A stretch of 64,000 nucleotides of DNA from Neisseria sp. (lineage in GTDB: Bacteria; Pseudomonadota; Gammaproteobacteria; Burkholderiales; Neisseriaceae), in contig NZ_JAUMUI010000003.1 of assembly GCF_030530745.1 (NCBI RefSeq), positions 78,394 to 142,393 of the forward strand. The letters are read 5' to 3'. Shown piece by piece: positions 7,779 through 21,493 of this stretch (its first letter is position 1; each line of letters starts with the position of its first letter). The notes under the pieces are model-generated. The model was not told the origin of the DNA, ran no database searches, and worked only from the letters and a program-made list of their open reading frames with translations. The position numbers and the translations under genes were made by a program.

Positions 7779-8729
7779 ATGACCGACATCACCGCTTTTG
7801 CCAACCGTTTGGGCAAAAACATCAAACACTACCTGAAATGGGCGCGGCGCAACGGCATCGAAGCGTGGCGCATGTATGACCGTGATATTCCGCAGTTTCC
7901 GTTTGCCATCGATATTTACGGCGACCAAATCCATTTGCAGGAATACGACACCGGCTGGCTGATGCAGCCCGAAGCATATGAAGCATGGCTCTCCGGGGTA
8001 TTCGAAGCCGTTGCCTTCGTAACCGGCTTTACGCCCGCACAGATCCATTTCAAACGCCGCGAACGCCAGAAAGGCTTGCAGCAATACGAAAAAACCGGCA
8101 GAGAAGGCGGCGATTTCATCATCAGCGAAAACGGGCGGCGGTTTTGGGTGAACCTCGATAAATATCTCGACACCGGCCTGTTTCTCGACCACCGCAACAC
8201 CCGCAAAAAAGTGGGCGAAACCGCCGGAGGCAAACGCTTTCTCAACCTGTTTGCCTACACCGGCAGCTTCAGTGTTTACGCCGCCACCGGCGGCGCGGCC
8301 GCCAGCGAAACCGTGGATTTGTCGAACACCTATCTCGATTGGGCGAAGCGCAATTTCGAGCTTAACGGCATCAACACCGAACAGCACCGTATCGTGCGCG
8401 CCGATGTGTTCCAATACCTGCAAACCGCGCAGGCGGAAGGCAAAACATTCGATTTGATTGTGATGGATCCGCCCAGTTTTTCCAACAGCAAAAAAATGCC
8501 CGGTATCCTTGACATCCTGCGCGACCACCCCAAACTGATAGACGGCGCCATGCGGCTGCTCGCTTCAGACGGCCTGATGTATTTTTCAAACAACCTGCGC
8601 AGCTTCGAGCTGAGCGGCGGCATAACGGAACGCTACCGCGTGAAAGACATTTCCAAACAATCCGTTCCCGAAGACTTCCGCAACAAAAAAATCCACCAAT
8701 GCTGGGAAATCCGCCATCAGGCCGTCTGA
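7779..8729 (+). CDS. rlmK: 23S rRNA methyltransferase, RlmK-like (stand-alone)
   Basis: A 316-residue Class I SAM-dependent methyltransferase that matches the C-terminal (RlmK) half of E. coli RlmKL: N-terminal A-N-R-L-G-K-N-I-K-H with K-W-A-R, the R-E-R-Q-K-G element, D-T-G-L-F-L-D-H-R, the SAM motif F-L-N-L-F-A-Y-T-G and the catalytic D-P-P-S-F-S-N-S. RlmK makes m7G2069 in 23S rRNA. Here it is a separate polypeptide, without the THUMP-containing RlmL half, as known in some other bacteria. The small lipoprotein gene follows after 13 bp. Family call is firm; the exact target base is inferred. Confidence 0.85.
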   Translation: MTDITAFANRLGKNIKHYLKWARRNGIEAWRMYDRDIPQFPFAIDIYGDQIHLQEYDTGWLMQPEAYEAWLSGVFEAVAFVTGFTPAQIHFKRRERQKGLQQYEKTGREGGDFIISENGRRFWVNLDKYLDTGLFLDHRNTRKKVGETAGGKRFLNLFAYTGSFSVYAATGGAAASETVDLSNTYLDWAKRNFELNGINTEQHRIVRADVFQYLQTAQAEGKTFDLIVMDPPSFSNSKKMPGILDILRDHPKLIDGAMRLLASDGLMYFSNNLRSFELSGGITERYRVKDISKQSVPEDFRNKKIHQCWEIRHQAV

Positions 8730-8742
8730 AAGGATATTTTTC

Positions 8743-8958
8743 ATGAAAAAAACATTATTTATCCTGCTCGCGCTGCCCCTTGGCGGCTGCTTCTACGCCG
8801 AAACCCCGTACGGGCGCGCGGCGGCGGTGGATTTGCCGCTGCACAGCCAAACCACCGTCAACAAAAACATCACCATCAACGCCCCGCCCGGCAGCACGGT
8901 GATTTATCAGGAAGCCCAGCCGGTGATGCCCGCCTATCCGCGCTACCGCCGCTATTGA
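8743..8958 (+). CDS. small lipoprotein, unknown function
   Basis: A 71-residue precursor with a lipoprotein signal: M-K-K, a hydrophobic stretch, then the lipobox L-G-G-C (Cys16). The mature part is about 56 residues, with a possible β segment (T-T-V-N-K-N-I-T-I-N) and a Pro/Tyr/Arg-rich tail ending R-R-Y. RBS AAGGA lies 10 bases before the ATG. It is 13 bp after the methyltransferase gene and probably co-transcribed. It is too small to be a classic Slam substrate. Homologues are not recognised. Confidence 0.7.
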   Translation: MKKTLFILLALPLGGCFYAETPYGRAAAVDLPLHSQTTVNKNITINAPPGSTVIYQEAQPVMPAYPRYRRY

Positions 8959-9137
8959 AGCCTGTGGAAGTTACGGGCAGGCCGTCTGAAAAAACCTCCC
9001 GCTTTACACCCCGCCGCAACCTTTCAGACGGCTTCTCAGCCGCCCGCAGCCATCAAATTCCGCTATCGCACCAACATTTTTTTCAATCGCAACTTCGGCT
9101 ATAATATTGCGCTGCCATTCCCTTTCCCTCGATCACA

Positions 9138-10400
9138 ATGCAACTCACCGCCGTCGGCCTCAACCACCAAACCGCCCCCCTGAGCATACGCGAAAAGCTG
9201 GCCTTTACTGCCGACGGCCTGCCCGATGCCCTGCGTGCGCTGGCCGCCGAAGCAGCCGTGAAAGAAGCAGTGATTCTTTCCACCTGCAACCGCACCGAGC
9301 TTTACTGCGTGGGTGATGCCGAACACATTGTCCGCTGGCTGGCCGGCTACCGCCGGCTCAATATCGAAGAAATCCGCCCCTACCTCTACACCCTAGGTTG
9401 CAGCGACACCATACGCCACGCCTTCCGCGTGGCCTGCGGCTTGGATTCCATGGTGCTGGGCGAGCCGCAGATTCTCGGCCAAATCAAAGACGCCGTGCGG
9501 GTGGCGCAAGATCAGCAAATGGTGGATACCTGGCTCAACGCCCTGTTTCAGAAAACCTTTGCCGTTGCCAAAGAAGTGCGCACCGGCACGGCGGTGGGCG
9601 AAAACTCGGTTTCCATGGCCGCCGCATCGGTTAAGATGGCCGAACAGATTTTCCCGTCGGTGGGCGGTTTGAACGTGCTGTTTATCGGCGCCGGCGAAAT
9701 GATCGAGCTGGTGGCCACCTATTTTGCCGCAAAAACCCCGCGCCTGATCACCGTGGCCAACCGAACGCTGCCCCGCGCGCAGGAATTGTGCGAAAAACTG
9801 GGCGTAGACGCCGAACCGCGCCTGCTTGCCGAACTGCCCGAAATCCTGCACGAATACGATGTCGTAGTGTCTTCCACCGCCAGCCAGCTGCCCATCGTCG
9901 GCAAAGGCATGGTGGAACGCGCGCTCAAACAGCGCCACCATATGCCCGTGTTTATGCTTGATCTGGCCGTGCCGCGCGACATCGAAGCCGAAGTGGACGA
10001 TTTGAACGATATTTACCTCTATACGGTCGACGACATCGCCAACATCGTCCAAACCGGCCGGCAGGCGCGCCAAAAAGCCGCCGCCGAAGCCGAAGCCATG
10101 GTGGAGCAGAAAGTGGCCGAATTCGTCGAATGGCAGCGCAGCCGCCAAAGCGTGCCGCTTATCCGCGCACTGCGCGACGAAGGCGAGCGCGCCCGCCGCC
10201 AAGTGCTTGAAAACGCCATGAAACAGCTCGCCAAAGGCACTGCACCCGAAGAAGTGTTGGAGCGTTTGTCGGTACAGCTCACCAACAAACTGCTGCACTC
10301 GCCCACCCGCACCTTAAACAAGGCCGGATCGCAGAATCAGAATCTGGTAGACGCCGTGGCGCAGATTTATGATTTGGAACATCCGAACAACGGTTTGTAA
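9138..10400 (+). CDS. hemA: glutamyl-tRNA reductase
   Basis: A 420-residue protein of normal length. It reduces Glu-tRNA(Glu) to glutamate-1-semialdehyde with NADPH, the first step of C5 tetrapyrrole synthesis. The catalytic Cys50 sits in S-T-C-N-R-T-E-L; G-L-N-H-Q-T-A-P near the N-terminus and L-G-E-P-Q-I-L-G-Q are family signatures, followed by the NADPH-binding domain (G-A-G-E-M near residue 185) and a helical C-terminal dimerisation domain. A TATAAT at 9100-9105 could be its -10 box, with a weak T-rich -35. It stands alone between two DUS hairpins. Confidence 0.97.
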   Translation: MQLTAVGLNHQTAPLSIREKLAFTADGLPDALRALAAEAAVKEAVILSTCNRTELYCVGDAEHIVRWLAGYRRLNIEEIRPYLYTLGCSDTIRHAFRVACGLDSMVLGEPQILGQIKDAVRVAQDQQMVDTWLNALFQKTFAVAKEVRTGTAVGENSVSMAAASVKMAEQIFPSVGGLNVLFIGAGEMIELVATYFAAKTPRLITVANRTLPRAQELCEKLGVDAEPRLLAELPEILHEYDVVVSSTASQLPIVGKGMVERALKQRHHMPVFMLDLAVPRDIEAEVDDLNDIYLYTVDDIANIVQTGRQARQKAAAEAEAMVEQKVAEFVEWQRSRQSVPLIRALRDEGERARRQVLENAMKQLAKGTAPEEVLERLSVQLTNKLLHSPTRTLNKAGSQNQNLVDAVAQIYDLEHPNNGL

Positions 10401-10457
10401 CCGCTGTTATCTCAGGCCTGCCGCTTTGTATCGAAATCATTCACCCCGCCATAAATA

Positions 10458-10493
10458 AGGCCGTCTGAAAACATTAAGCTTTTCAGACGGCCC
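10458..10493. terminator. DUS-pair terminator between hemA and glnB
   Basis: Inverted AG-DUS pair (GGCCGTCTGAAAA, short loop, complement) between two convergent genes. Confidence 0.75.
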
Positions 10494-10512
10494 GAACTTT
10501 CAATCAATTCAA

Positions 10513-10929
<417 letters not shown>

Positions 10930-11030
10930 TCAGCTTTTCAAGAGGCCGTCTGAAACCGAAATACCCGAGCAGCCTACCCCGCTTTCGCGTACAATTACGG
11001 TTTTTCCAACCGCCATCCGAGAGCCACGTC

Positions 11031-14999
<3,969 letters not shown>

Positions 15000-15020
15000 C
15001 CTGCCGTTTTTGACAACAAC

Positions 15021-15045
15021 GGCCGTCTGAAACTTTCAGACGGCC
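15021..15045 (+). terminator. DUS-pair terminator after purL
   Basis: GGCCGTCTGAAA and its complement with almost no loop, 21 bp after the purL stop codon. No T run, so efficiency is uncertain. Confidence 0.6.
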
Positions 15046-15172
15046 TCACAGCGTTAAATATAAATTTTCCGCTTTAATGTTTCAACACATCAGCTATACC
15101 CCAAAACCGTTCAAACGGCCTTTATGCTAAACTGGCCGCCCGTTCCCCAATCTTTTCCAGAAGCAAAACACC

Positions 15173-16267
15173 ATGGCAGGCAACACTTTCGGACAACTCT
15201 TTACCGTAACCACCTTCGGCGAAAGCCACGGCCCCGCCTTAGGCTGCATCATCGACGGCTGCCCACCGGGTCTGGCCTTAAGCGAAGCCGACATCCAGGC
15301 AGACCTCGACCGCCGCAAACCCGGCACCAGCCGCCACGTTACCCAGCGGCGCGAGGCCGACGAAGTGGAAATCCTATCCGGCGTGTTCGAAGGCAAAACC
15401 ACCGGCACCCCCATCGCACTGTTAATCCGCAACACCGACCAGCGCAGCAAAGACTACGGCAACATCGCCCGCCAATTCCGCCCCGGCCATGCCGACTACA
15501 CCTACTGGCACAAATACGGCACGCGCGACTACCGCGGCGGCGGCCGCTCTTCCGCCCGCGAAACCGCCGCCCGCGTGGCTGCCGGTGCGGTAGCGAAAAA
15601 ATGGCTAAACGAAACATTCGGCACACAAATCATCTGCTGGGTAACCCAAGTGGGCGAAGTGGAAATCGCATTTGAGGGCGAAGAATGGATTGGGCAAAAC
15701 CCGTTTTTCGCCGCCAATCAAAGTCAAACCGCCGAACTCGAAGCCTATATGGACAGCGTGCGCAAATCACTGGATTCCGTGGGCGCGAAACTGCACATCG
15801 AAGCGCGCAACGTGCCCGTGGGCTTGGGCGAACCCGTGTTCGACCGCCTCGATGCCGACATCGCCCGTGCCCTGATGAGCATCAACGCCGTGAAAGGCGT
15901 GGAAATTGGCGACGGCTTCGACGTGGTGGCGCAACGCGGCAGCTATCACGGCGACGAACTCACGCCCGAAGGCTTCGCCTCCAACCACGCAGGCGGCATT
16001 TTAGGCGGCATTTCCACCGGCCAGGCCATCACCGCCAATTTCGCCATCAAACCCACCAGCTCCATCGCCACCCCGCGCCGCAGCATCGACATCGACGGCA
16101 ACAGCGTCGAAATCGCCACCCACGGCCGCCACGATCCCTGCGTGGGCCTGCGCGCCGCCCCCATTGCCGAAGCCATGCTCGCACTGGTGCTGATCGACCA
16201 CGCGCTGCGACAGCGCGCACAAAACGCCGATGTTTGCGTGAACACGCCCGATATCGCACGTTTCTGA
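15173..16267 (+). CDS. aroC: chorismate synthase
   Basis: A 364-residue protein of normal AroC length, the last enzyme of the shikimate pathway, making chorismate from EPSP with reduced FMN. Signatures are visible in order: G-E-S-H-G near residue 17, the R-H-V-T-Q-R-R-E-x-D-x-V segment near 45, G-R-S-S-A-R-E-T-A near 125, and a C-terminal [10 protein letters not shown]. The ATG follows AAAACACC with only a weak ribosome site. It stands alone, with an intrinsic terminator 65 bp downstream shared with convergent ilvD. Confidence 0.97.
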   Translation: MAGNTFGQLFTVTTFGESHGPALGCIIDGCPPGLALSEADIQADLDRRKPGTSRHVTQRREADEVEILSGVFEGKTTGTPIALLIRNTDQRSKDYGNIARQFRPGHADYTYWHKYGTRDYRGGGRSSARETAARVAAGAVAKKWLNETFGTQIICWVTQVGEVEIAFEGEEWIGQNPFFAANQSQTAELEAYMDSVRKSLDSVGAKLHIEARNVPVGLGEPVFDRLDADIARALMSINAVKGVEIGDGFDVVAQRGSYHGDELTPEGFASNHAGGILGGISTGQAITANFAIKPTSSIATPRRSIDIDGNSVEIATHGRHDPCVGLRAAPIAEAMLALVLIDHALRQRAQNADVCVNTPDIARF

Positions 16268-16331
16268 ATACAAAGCTTTTCCGGTTATCATAACATCTGC
16301 TTCAAAGTTAAATGTTTTCCCGTCCGAATCA

Positions 16332-16368
16332 AAAAACGGGCGTACCCTCTGAAGGTACGCCCGTTTTT
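16332..16368. terminator. strong bidirectional intrinsic terminator
   Basis: AAAAACGGGCGTACC, 7-base loop, GGTACGCCCGTTTTT: a perfect 15-base stem with A run before and T run after, between convergent aroC and ilvD. Unlike most terminators in this window it is not built from DUS. Confidence 0.9.
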
Positions 16369-16385
16369 CAATTATATTTTTGCGG

Positions 16386-18248
16386 TTATCCGCGCTCCAC
16401 CTGGCTCACATCGCGCACGGCGCCGGTGTCGGCGGAAGTGGTCATCGCGGCATAGGCGCGCAGGGCGGCAGAAATGCGGCGGTCGCGGTTTTCGGGTTGC
16501 CATGCTTTTGCGCCCCGCGCTTCCATTTCGGCGCGGCGGCCGGCCAACTCTTCGTCGGATACGGCTAGGCGGATGCTGCGGTTGGGGATATCGATTTCGA
16601 CGGTATCGCCCTCGCGCACCAAGCCGATGGCGCCGCCTTCTGCCGCTTCGGGGGAAACGTGGCCGATGCTCAAACCGGAAGTGCCGCCTGAAAAACGGCC
16701 GTCGGTGAGCAAGGCGCAGGCTTTGCCCAAGCCTTTCGATTTCAGGTAGCTTGTGGGATAGAGCATTTCCTGCATGCCCGGGCCGCCTTTGGGGCCTTCG
16801 TAGCGGATAATGACAATGTCGCCGGCGACGATTTGGTTGTCCAAAATGCCTGCCACAGCAGCGTCTTGGCTTTCAAACACGCGGGCGCGACCGGTGAATT
16901 TCAAAATGCTGTCGTCCACGCCGGCGGTTTTTACCACGCAGCCGCGTTCGGCGATGTTGCCGAACAGCACCGCCAAGCCGCCGTCTTGTGAGTAGGCGTG
17001 TTCTTTACTGCGGATGCAGCCGTTTTCGCGGTCTAAATCCAAGCTCGGCCACTGGCGGTTTTGCGAAAAGGCTTGCGTAGTGCGCACGCCGCCGGGCGCG
17101 GCTTTGTAACGCGTGTGCGCCGCTTCGTTGGCGGGATTCATCACGTCCCATTGTGCCAGCGCGTGTTTCAGCGTGGGCGCGTGTACGGTGGAGACATCGG
17201 TTTGCAGGCAGCCGGCGCGGTCGAGTTCGGCCAAAATGCCCATCACGCCACCGGCGCGGTGCACGTCTTCCATGTGGTATTTCTGGGTGGCGGGGGCGAC
17301 TTTGCACAGGCACGGCACTTGGCGGCTGATGCGGTCGATATCGGCCATTTTGAAATCCACTTCGGCTTCATTGGCGGCAGCCAGCAAGTGCAGCACGGTG
17401 TTGGTAGAACCGCCCATTGCCACATCAAGGCTCATGGCGTTTTCAAAGGCGGCTTTAGTGGCGATGCTGCGCGGCAGCACGCTCACGTCGTCTTGTTCGT
17501 AATAGCGTTTGGTGATTTCCACAATCAGACGGCCTGCTTCCAGAAACAGCCCTTTGCGCCCTGCATGGGTGGCCAAGAGCGAGCCGTTGCCCGGCAGCGA
17601 CAGCCCCAGTGCTTCTGTGAGGCAGTTCATTGAGTTGGCGGTAAACATGCCCGAGCACGAGCCGCAGGTGGGGCAGGCAGAGCGTTCCACCGCCGCCACT
17701 TCTTCGTCGGAAACCTGATCGTTGGCGGCATCCACCATGGCGTCCACCAAATCGAGCTTGCGTTCATCAACGATATTGGCCACGCCGATCACTTTGCCCG
17801 CCTCCATCGGGCCGCCGGAAACAAACACGGTGGGGATGTTCAGGCGCATCGCCGCCATCAGCATGCCCGGGGTGATTTTGTCGCAGTTGGAAATACACAC
17901 CAGCGCATCGGCGCAGTGGGCATTCACCATATATTCCACCGAATCGGCAATCAAATCTCGGCTGGGCAGGCTGTAGAGCATACCGCCGTGGCCCATGGCA
18001 ATGCCGTCGTCCACCGCGATGGTGTTGAATTCTTTAGCCAAGCCGCCCGCTTTCTCAATTTCGCGGGCAACCATTTGGCCCAAGTCGTGCAGGTGCACAT
18101 GGCCGGGCACGAATTGTGTGAACGAGTTGGCGATGGCGATAATCGGCTTGCCGAAATCTTCGTCGGCCACGCCGGTGGCGCGCCACAATGCGCGGGCGCC
18201 GGCCATATTGCGGCCGTGGGTGGAGGTTTTGGAGCGGTAGGCTGGCAT
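16386..18248 (-). CDS. ilvD: dihydroxy-acid dehydratase
   Basis: A 620-residue protein matching the E. coli-type IlvD length (616). It dehydrates 2,3-dihydroxy acids to 2-oxo acids in valine, leucine and isoleucine synthesis. Fe-S cluster cysteines are seen in [10 protein letters not shown] (Cys122) and [10 protein letters not shown] (about 195); the C-terminal half carries the G-R-F-S-G-G-T-S-G signature. It is a single-gene unit, with the terminator at 16332-16368 on its 3' side and a DUS-rich leader of about 100 bp upstream. Confidence 0.97.
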   Translation of the reverse strand: MPAYRSKTSTHGRNMAGARALWRATGVADEDFGKPIIAIANSFTQFVPGHVHLHDLGQMVAREIEKAGGLAKEFNTIAVDDGIAMGHGGMLYSLPSRDLIADSVEYMVNAHCADALVCISNCDKITPGMLMAAMRLNIPTVFVSGGPMEAGKVIGVANIVDERKLDLVDAMVDAANDQVSDEEVAAVERSACPTCGSCSGMFTANSMNCLTEALGLSLPGNGSLLATHAGRKGLFLEAGRLIVEITKRYYEQDDVSVLPRSIATKAAFENAMSLDVAMGGSTNTVLHLLAAANEAEVDFKMADIDRISRQVPCLCKVAPATQKYHMEDVHRAGGVMGILAELDRAGCLQTDVSTVHAPTLKHALAQWDVMNPANEAAHTRYKAAPGGVRTTQAFSQNRQWPSLDLDRENGCIRSKEHAYSQDGGLAVLFGNIAERGCVVKTAGVDDSILKFTGRARVFESQDAAVAGILDNQIVAGDIVIIRYEGPKGGPGMQEMLYPTSYLKSKGLGKACALLTDGRFSGGTSGLSIGHVSPEAAEGGAIGLVREGDTVEIDIPNRSIRLAVSDEELAGRRAEMEARGAKAWQPENRDRRISAALRAYAAMTTSADTGAVRDVSQVERG

Positions 18249-18454
18249 GGTTGTTATCCTTTTTCTGAATCGGTTGCAGGCCGTCTGAAAGATTGCAGCG
18301 GTTTGAATATCGGTTTTGCGGTTGCAAATATGTTGCAGAAACCGTTTTCAGACGGCCTTAAATAAATACGTTTGACGATGTTTTTTTTAAGGAGTGTAGT
18401 CAGGATTTTAACCAAAAATGCCGCCGCAACGCGGTCGACTACACGCCCTAAGGC

Positions 18455-19222
18455 TTACAAGCGCACTTCGATACCGGCTGCGCGCATAGCCAGTTTGGCT
18501 TCGTGTATGCCCACTTCGCCGAAGTGGAAAATGCTGGCCGCCAGCACCGCATCGGCTTTGCCTTCTTTCACGCCGTCGATCAGGTGCTGCACGTTGCCCA
18601 CGCCGCCGGAAGCAATCACGGGAATATCCACCGCCTCGGAAACGGCGCGGGTGAGCGGCAGGTTGAAGCCGGCTTTGGTGCCGTCCCTGTCCATGCTGGT
18701 GAGCAGGATTTCGCCCGCGCCGCGTGCCTGCATGTTTTTCGCCCATTCCACCGCATCAATGCCGGTGGGTTTGCGGCCGCCGTGGGTAAACACCTCCCAG
18801 CGGGTGTTTTCGGGGTTGACGGCTTTGGCGTCTATCGCCACCACAATCGCCTGCGAACCGAAAAAACCGGCCGCTTCGTTAACCAAATCGGGGTTGGTAA
18901 CGGCGGAGGTGTTGATGCTGGCTTTGTCGGCGCCGGCGTTGAGCAGGCAGCGCACGTCGGCCACGCTGCGCACGCCGCCGCCGACGGTCAGCGGGATAAA
19001 CACCTGCGAGGCCACATCTTCGATAACGTGCAGAATGGTGTCGCGGTTGTCGCTGCTGGCAGTGATGTCGAGAAAGGTCAATTCGTCGGCACCTTCGTCG
19101 TTGTAGCGTTTGGCCACATCGACGGGGTTGCCCGCATCGCGCAGGCCGACGAAATTCACGCCTTTGACCACGCGGCCGTTATCGACATCCAAACAGGGGA
19201 TGATGCGTTTTGCTAATGCCAT
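18455..19222 (-). CDS. hisF: imidazole glycerol phosphate synthase subunit HisF
   Basis: The ATG at 19222 gives a 255-residue TIM barrel starting [13 protein letters not shown]; a longer frame continues upstream but has no family support. HisF takes ammonia from HisH and closes the imidazole ring, releasing AICAR and IGP. Catalytic aspartates are Asp12 and the one in S-M-D-R-D-G. Last gene of the hisH-hisA-orf-hisF block, separated from the orf by a DUS hairpin (19241-19279), so expression of hisF may be partly uncoupled. Confidence 0.96.
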   Translation of the reverse strand: MALAKRIIPCLDVDNGRVVKGVNFVGLRDAGNPVDVAKRYNDEGADELTFLDITASSDNRDTILHVIEDVASQVFIPLTVGGGVRSVADVRCLLNAGADKASINTSAVTNPDLVNEAAGFFGSQAIVVAIDAKAVNPENTRWEVFTHGGRKPTGIDAVEWAKNMQARGAGEILLTSMDRDGTKAGFNLPLTRAVSEAVDIPVIASGGVGNVQHLIDGVKEGKADAVLAASIFHFGEVGIHEAKLAMRAAGIEVRL

Positions 19223-19240
19223 GTTGTGTTTCCCGAAACA

Positions 19241-19279
19241 GGCCGTCTGAAAAAACGGCACGGGTGTTTTCAGACGGCC
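19241..19279 (-). terminator. DUS-pair hairpin between orf105 and hisF
   Basis: Inverted AG-DUS pair directly upstream of hisF. It may reduce read-through from hisH-hisA. Confidence 0.55.
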
Positions 19280-19296
19280 CTGGTTGGTGCGGTTTC

Positions 19297-19614
19297 TCAA
19301 ACCGCCAAACCCGCCACCCAGCCGGGCAGCCGTTCGAAAAGCTGGTAATAGCCGACTGCGCCTATGGCGGCCATCACCATGGTGCTCATAAAACTGCCGG
19401 CAGCGCGATTGACGACGGCAAACACCAATGCCGCGTAAGCCCACAAAATGCCCATCACCGCGCACCACTGCGCATCGATTTGCGGCAGCGCGAAATCCAT
19501 GCCCATGCTGATTAATATACTGATAATGGTGAAGGCCAGCCCTTCGCTGACGGCATGGATATCTCGGTCGGACGACCACAGCGTCCAAAAGCCCAAAACA
19601 AATGCCTGAAACAT
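19297..19614 (-). CDS. small membrane protein inside the his block
   Basis: A 105-residue hydrophobic protein with three or four predicted membrane helices (about residues 25-43, 50-70 and 74-92). It has no histidine-pathway motif. It is encoded between hisA and hisF on the same strand, 91 bp after hisA and 74 bp before hisF. I do not recognise the family; a similar small membrane gene may be a conserved passenger in neisserial his blocks, which I cannot check. The ATG at 19614 has AAAGGGG as a ribosome site. Confidence 0.65.
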   Translation of the reverse strand: MFQAFVLGFWTLWSSDRDIHAVSEGLAFTIISILISMGMDFALPQIDAQWCAVMGILWAYAALVFAVVNRAAGSFMSTMVMAAIGAVGYYQLFERLPGWVAGLAV

Positions 19615-19705
19615 GGTTCTACCCCTTTTAATAAAATAACAATCTGTTTTTGAAATATTTTAAATTTCCTGCAAAATTGCGGCAGCCGTTTCGGACGGCC
19701 TTTGT

Positions 19706-20449
19706 TTATTGCCCCGCAAGCGAATCGGCCAGTTTTTGCGCTTCGGCAAAATCAATGCTGCCTTCGTAAACCGCCCGGCCGGTGATAGCGCCGGCCACGC
19801 CGCTTTTTTCTACGGCGCACAGGGCGCGGATATCGTTCAAATCGGTCAGCCCGCCCGAGGCAATCACGGGAATGCGCACGGCTTCGGCCAGTTTGACGGT
19901 GGCCTCGATGTTTACGCCGCTCATCATGCCGTCGCGGCCGATGTCGGTGTAGATGATACTGTTGACGCCGTCATCTTCAAAGCGTTTGCTCAAATCAATC
20001 ACATGGTGTTCGGTAACGGTTGCCCAGCCGTCGATGGCAACCATGCCCTCTTTGGCATCCAAACCCACGATGATGTGCCCCGCGAATTCTTTGCAGGCTT
20101 CGCGCACGAATCCGGGATTTTTCACGGCGGCGGTGCCGATAATCACATCGGTCAGCCCCAAATCAAGGTATTTTTCGATGGTGTGCAAATCACGGATACC
20201 GCCGCCCAGCTGAACGGGAATCTCTTTGGCCACTTCGCTCAAAATGCCGCCGATGGCTTCGAGGTTTTTCGGTTTGCCGGCGAAGGCGCCGTCCAAATCC
20301 ACCAAATGAAGGCGGCGCGCGCCTTGTTTGAACCAGTGCAGCGCGGTTTCGGCCGGGTTGTCGGAAAACACGGTGGCCTGGTCCATCAGGCCCTGCTTCA
20401 GGCGCACGCAGCGGCCTTCTTTCAAATCGATTGCGGGAATCAGCAGCAT
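19706..20449 (-). CDS. hisA: ProFAR isomerase HisA
   Basis: A 247-residue TIM barrel (usual length 240-250): phosphoribosylformimino-5-aminoimidazole carboxamide ribotide isomerase of histidine synthesis. Starts M-L-L-I-P-A-I-D-L with the catalytic Asp8; the second catalytic Asp lies in Y-T-D-I-G-R-D-G-M. The R-L-x-Q-G and G-G-G-I-R phosphate-binding elements are present. It follows hisH by 72 bp with a DUS pair in the gap. Confidence 0.97.
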   Translation of the reverse strand: MLLIPAIDLKEGRCVRLKQGLMDQATVFSDNPAETALHWFKQGARRLHLVDLDGAFAGKPKNLEAIGGILSEVAKEIPVQLGGGIRDLHTIEKYLDLGLTDVIIGTAAVKNPGFVREACKEFAGHIIVGLDAKEGMVAIDGWATVTEHHVIDLSKRFEDDGVNSIIYTDIGRDGMMSGVNIEATVKLAEAVRIPVIASGGLTDLNDIRALCAVEKSGVAGAITGRAVYEGSIDFAEAQKLADSLAGQ

Positions 20450-20471
20450 TTTATTTCCTGGTATTTTTCAT

Positions 20472-20505
20472 GCTTTCAGACGGCCCCGATGCCGTCTGAA
20501 AAGGC
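20472..20505 (-). terminator. DUS-pair hairpin between hisH and hisA
   Basis: TTTCAGACGGC and GCCGTCTGAAA in the opposite order to the usual terminators, with a six-base loop. Weak; may be a processing or attenuation site. Confidence 0.4.
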
Positions 20506-20521
20506 TGTATTTTACACAATT

Positions 20522-21166
20522 TTAACCGTTCCAGCGGAGAAAATTACGCAGCAGCAGCAGGCCGCCGTCATGGCTTTTTTCGGTGTGGAACTGGGTGGCA
20601 AACACGTTGTCTTTGCCCACGATGCAGGCAAATTCGTTCGGATATTCGCTGGTGCCGAACACGATGTTGTTGTCGGCGGGGGCGAAATAGTAGCTGTGCA
20701 CAAAATAGAAACGAGTGTTTTGGGGCACATCTTGAAACAGCGGATGCGCCTGCGTTTGATGCACGGTGTTCCAGCCCATATGCGGCACTTTGAGTTTGTT
20801 GCCCTCCGCATCAAGGCGGTTGGCGGCAAAACGTTTCACGTCGCCCGCAAACCAACCCAAACCGGCGGTATCGCCCTCTTCGCTGTGGTCGAACAGCAGT
20901 TGTGCGCCCACGCAGATACCGAAAAAAGGCTTGTTTTTCAGGCCGTCTGAAACCGCCTCGCCCAAGCCGCTGCGTTGCAGCGCGGCCATGCAGTCGGGCA
21001 TGGCGCCCTGCCCCGGAAACACCACTTTATCGGCGGCAAACACTTCTTCGGGGCGGTCGGTGAGCACGATTTGCGCGTCCACATCCGCCAGCTTTTGCGC
21101 AGCCTGCACCGATTTGAGCACCGAATGCAGATTACCCATGCCGTAATCGACGATGGCGACTTTCAT
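20522..21166 (-). CDS. hisH: imidazole glycerol phosphate synthase glutaminase HisH
   Basis: A 214-residue class I glutamine amidotransferase that supplies ammonia to HisF. The nucleophile Cys85 is in F-F-G-I-C-V-G-A-Q, where most HisH proteins have G-I-C-L-G-x-Q, and the His/Glu pair is in T-Q-F-H-T-E-K-S. N-terminal V-D-Y-G-M-G-N-L is diagnostic. First gene of the his block; a Correia element lies about 145 bp upstream, so its promoter could be affected by that element. Confidence 0.96.
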   Translation of the reverse strand: MKVAIVDYGMGNLHSVLKSVQAAQKLADVDAQIVLTDRPEEVFAADKVVFPGQGAMPDCMAALQRSGLGEAVSDGLKNKPFFGICVGAQLLFDHSEEGDTAGLGWFAGDVKRFAANRLDAEGNKLKVPHMGWNTVHQTQAHPLFQDVPQNTRFYFVHSYYFAPADNNIVFGTSEYPNEFACIVGKDNVFATQFHTEKSHDGGLLLLRNFLRWNG

Positions 21167-21311
21167 GCTTAATCCTTTTTGGCGGTTAAAACAATTTGCA
21201 AACGGCAGATGATAACAGAAACAAACAAAAGCGGGAAAAGGCCGTCTGAACGTATAAACAGCCCGCTGCAGAGCACTTCAAAGTCTCACGCAGCACCCGG
21301 GTGTCGTGGAA

Positions 21312-21467
21312 TATAGTGGCTTTAAATTTAAAGAGGGCAAGGCGGCAAAACCGCAGGCTGTACAAGTAGCACGAAACCGGTTCTGTTGCCGTTTCAGCGG
21401 CCTACAAAATCATTCTCTTTGAGTTAAGGCGCTGCAATGCCGTAGCGGAGTGAGTTAATCCGCTATA
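21312..21467. repeat. Correia repeat-enclosed element (CREE), 156 bp
   Basis: Begins TATAGTGGCTTTAAATTTAA and ends GAGTTAATCCGCTATA, the TATAGTGGATTAAATTTAA.../...GTTAATCCACTATA ends known for neisserial CREE, with the internal ATTCTCTTTGAGTTAAGGCG-type core. Its length of 156 bp equals the full-size class. It lies between hisH and trpS, both on the minus strand. CREE carry IHF sites and outward promoters in other species, so it could drive hisH. Bases differ from the gonococcal consensus at several positions. Confidence 0.8.
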
Positions 21468-21493
21468 GCCCACCGGTGTGCGGACACCCGCGT

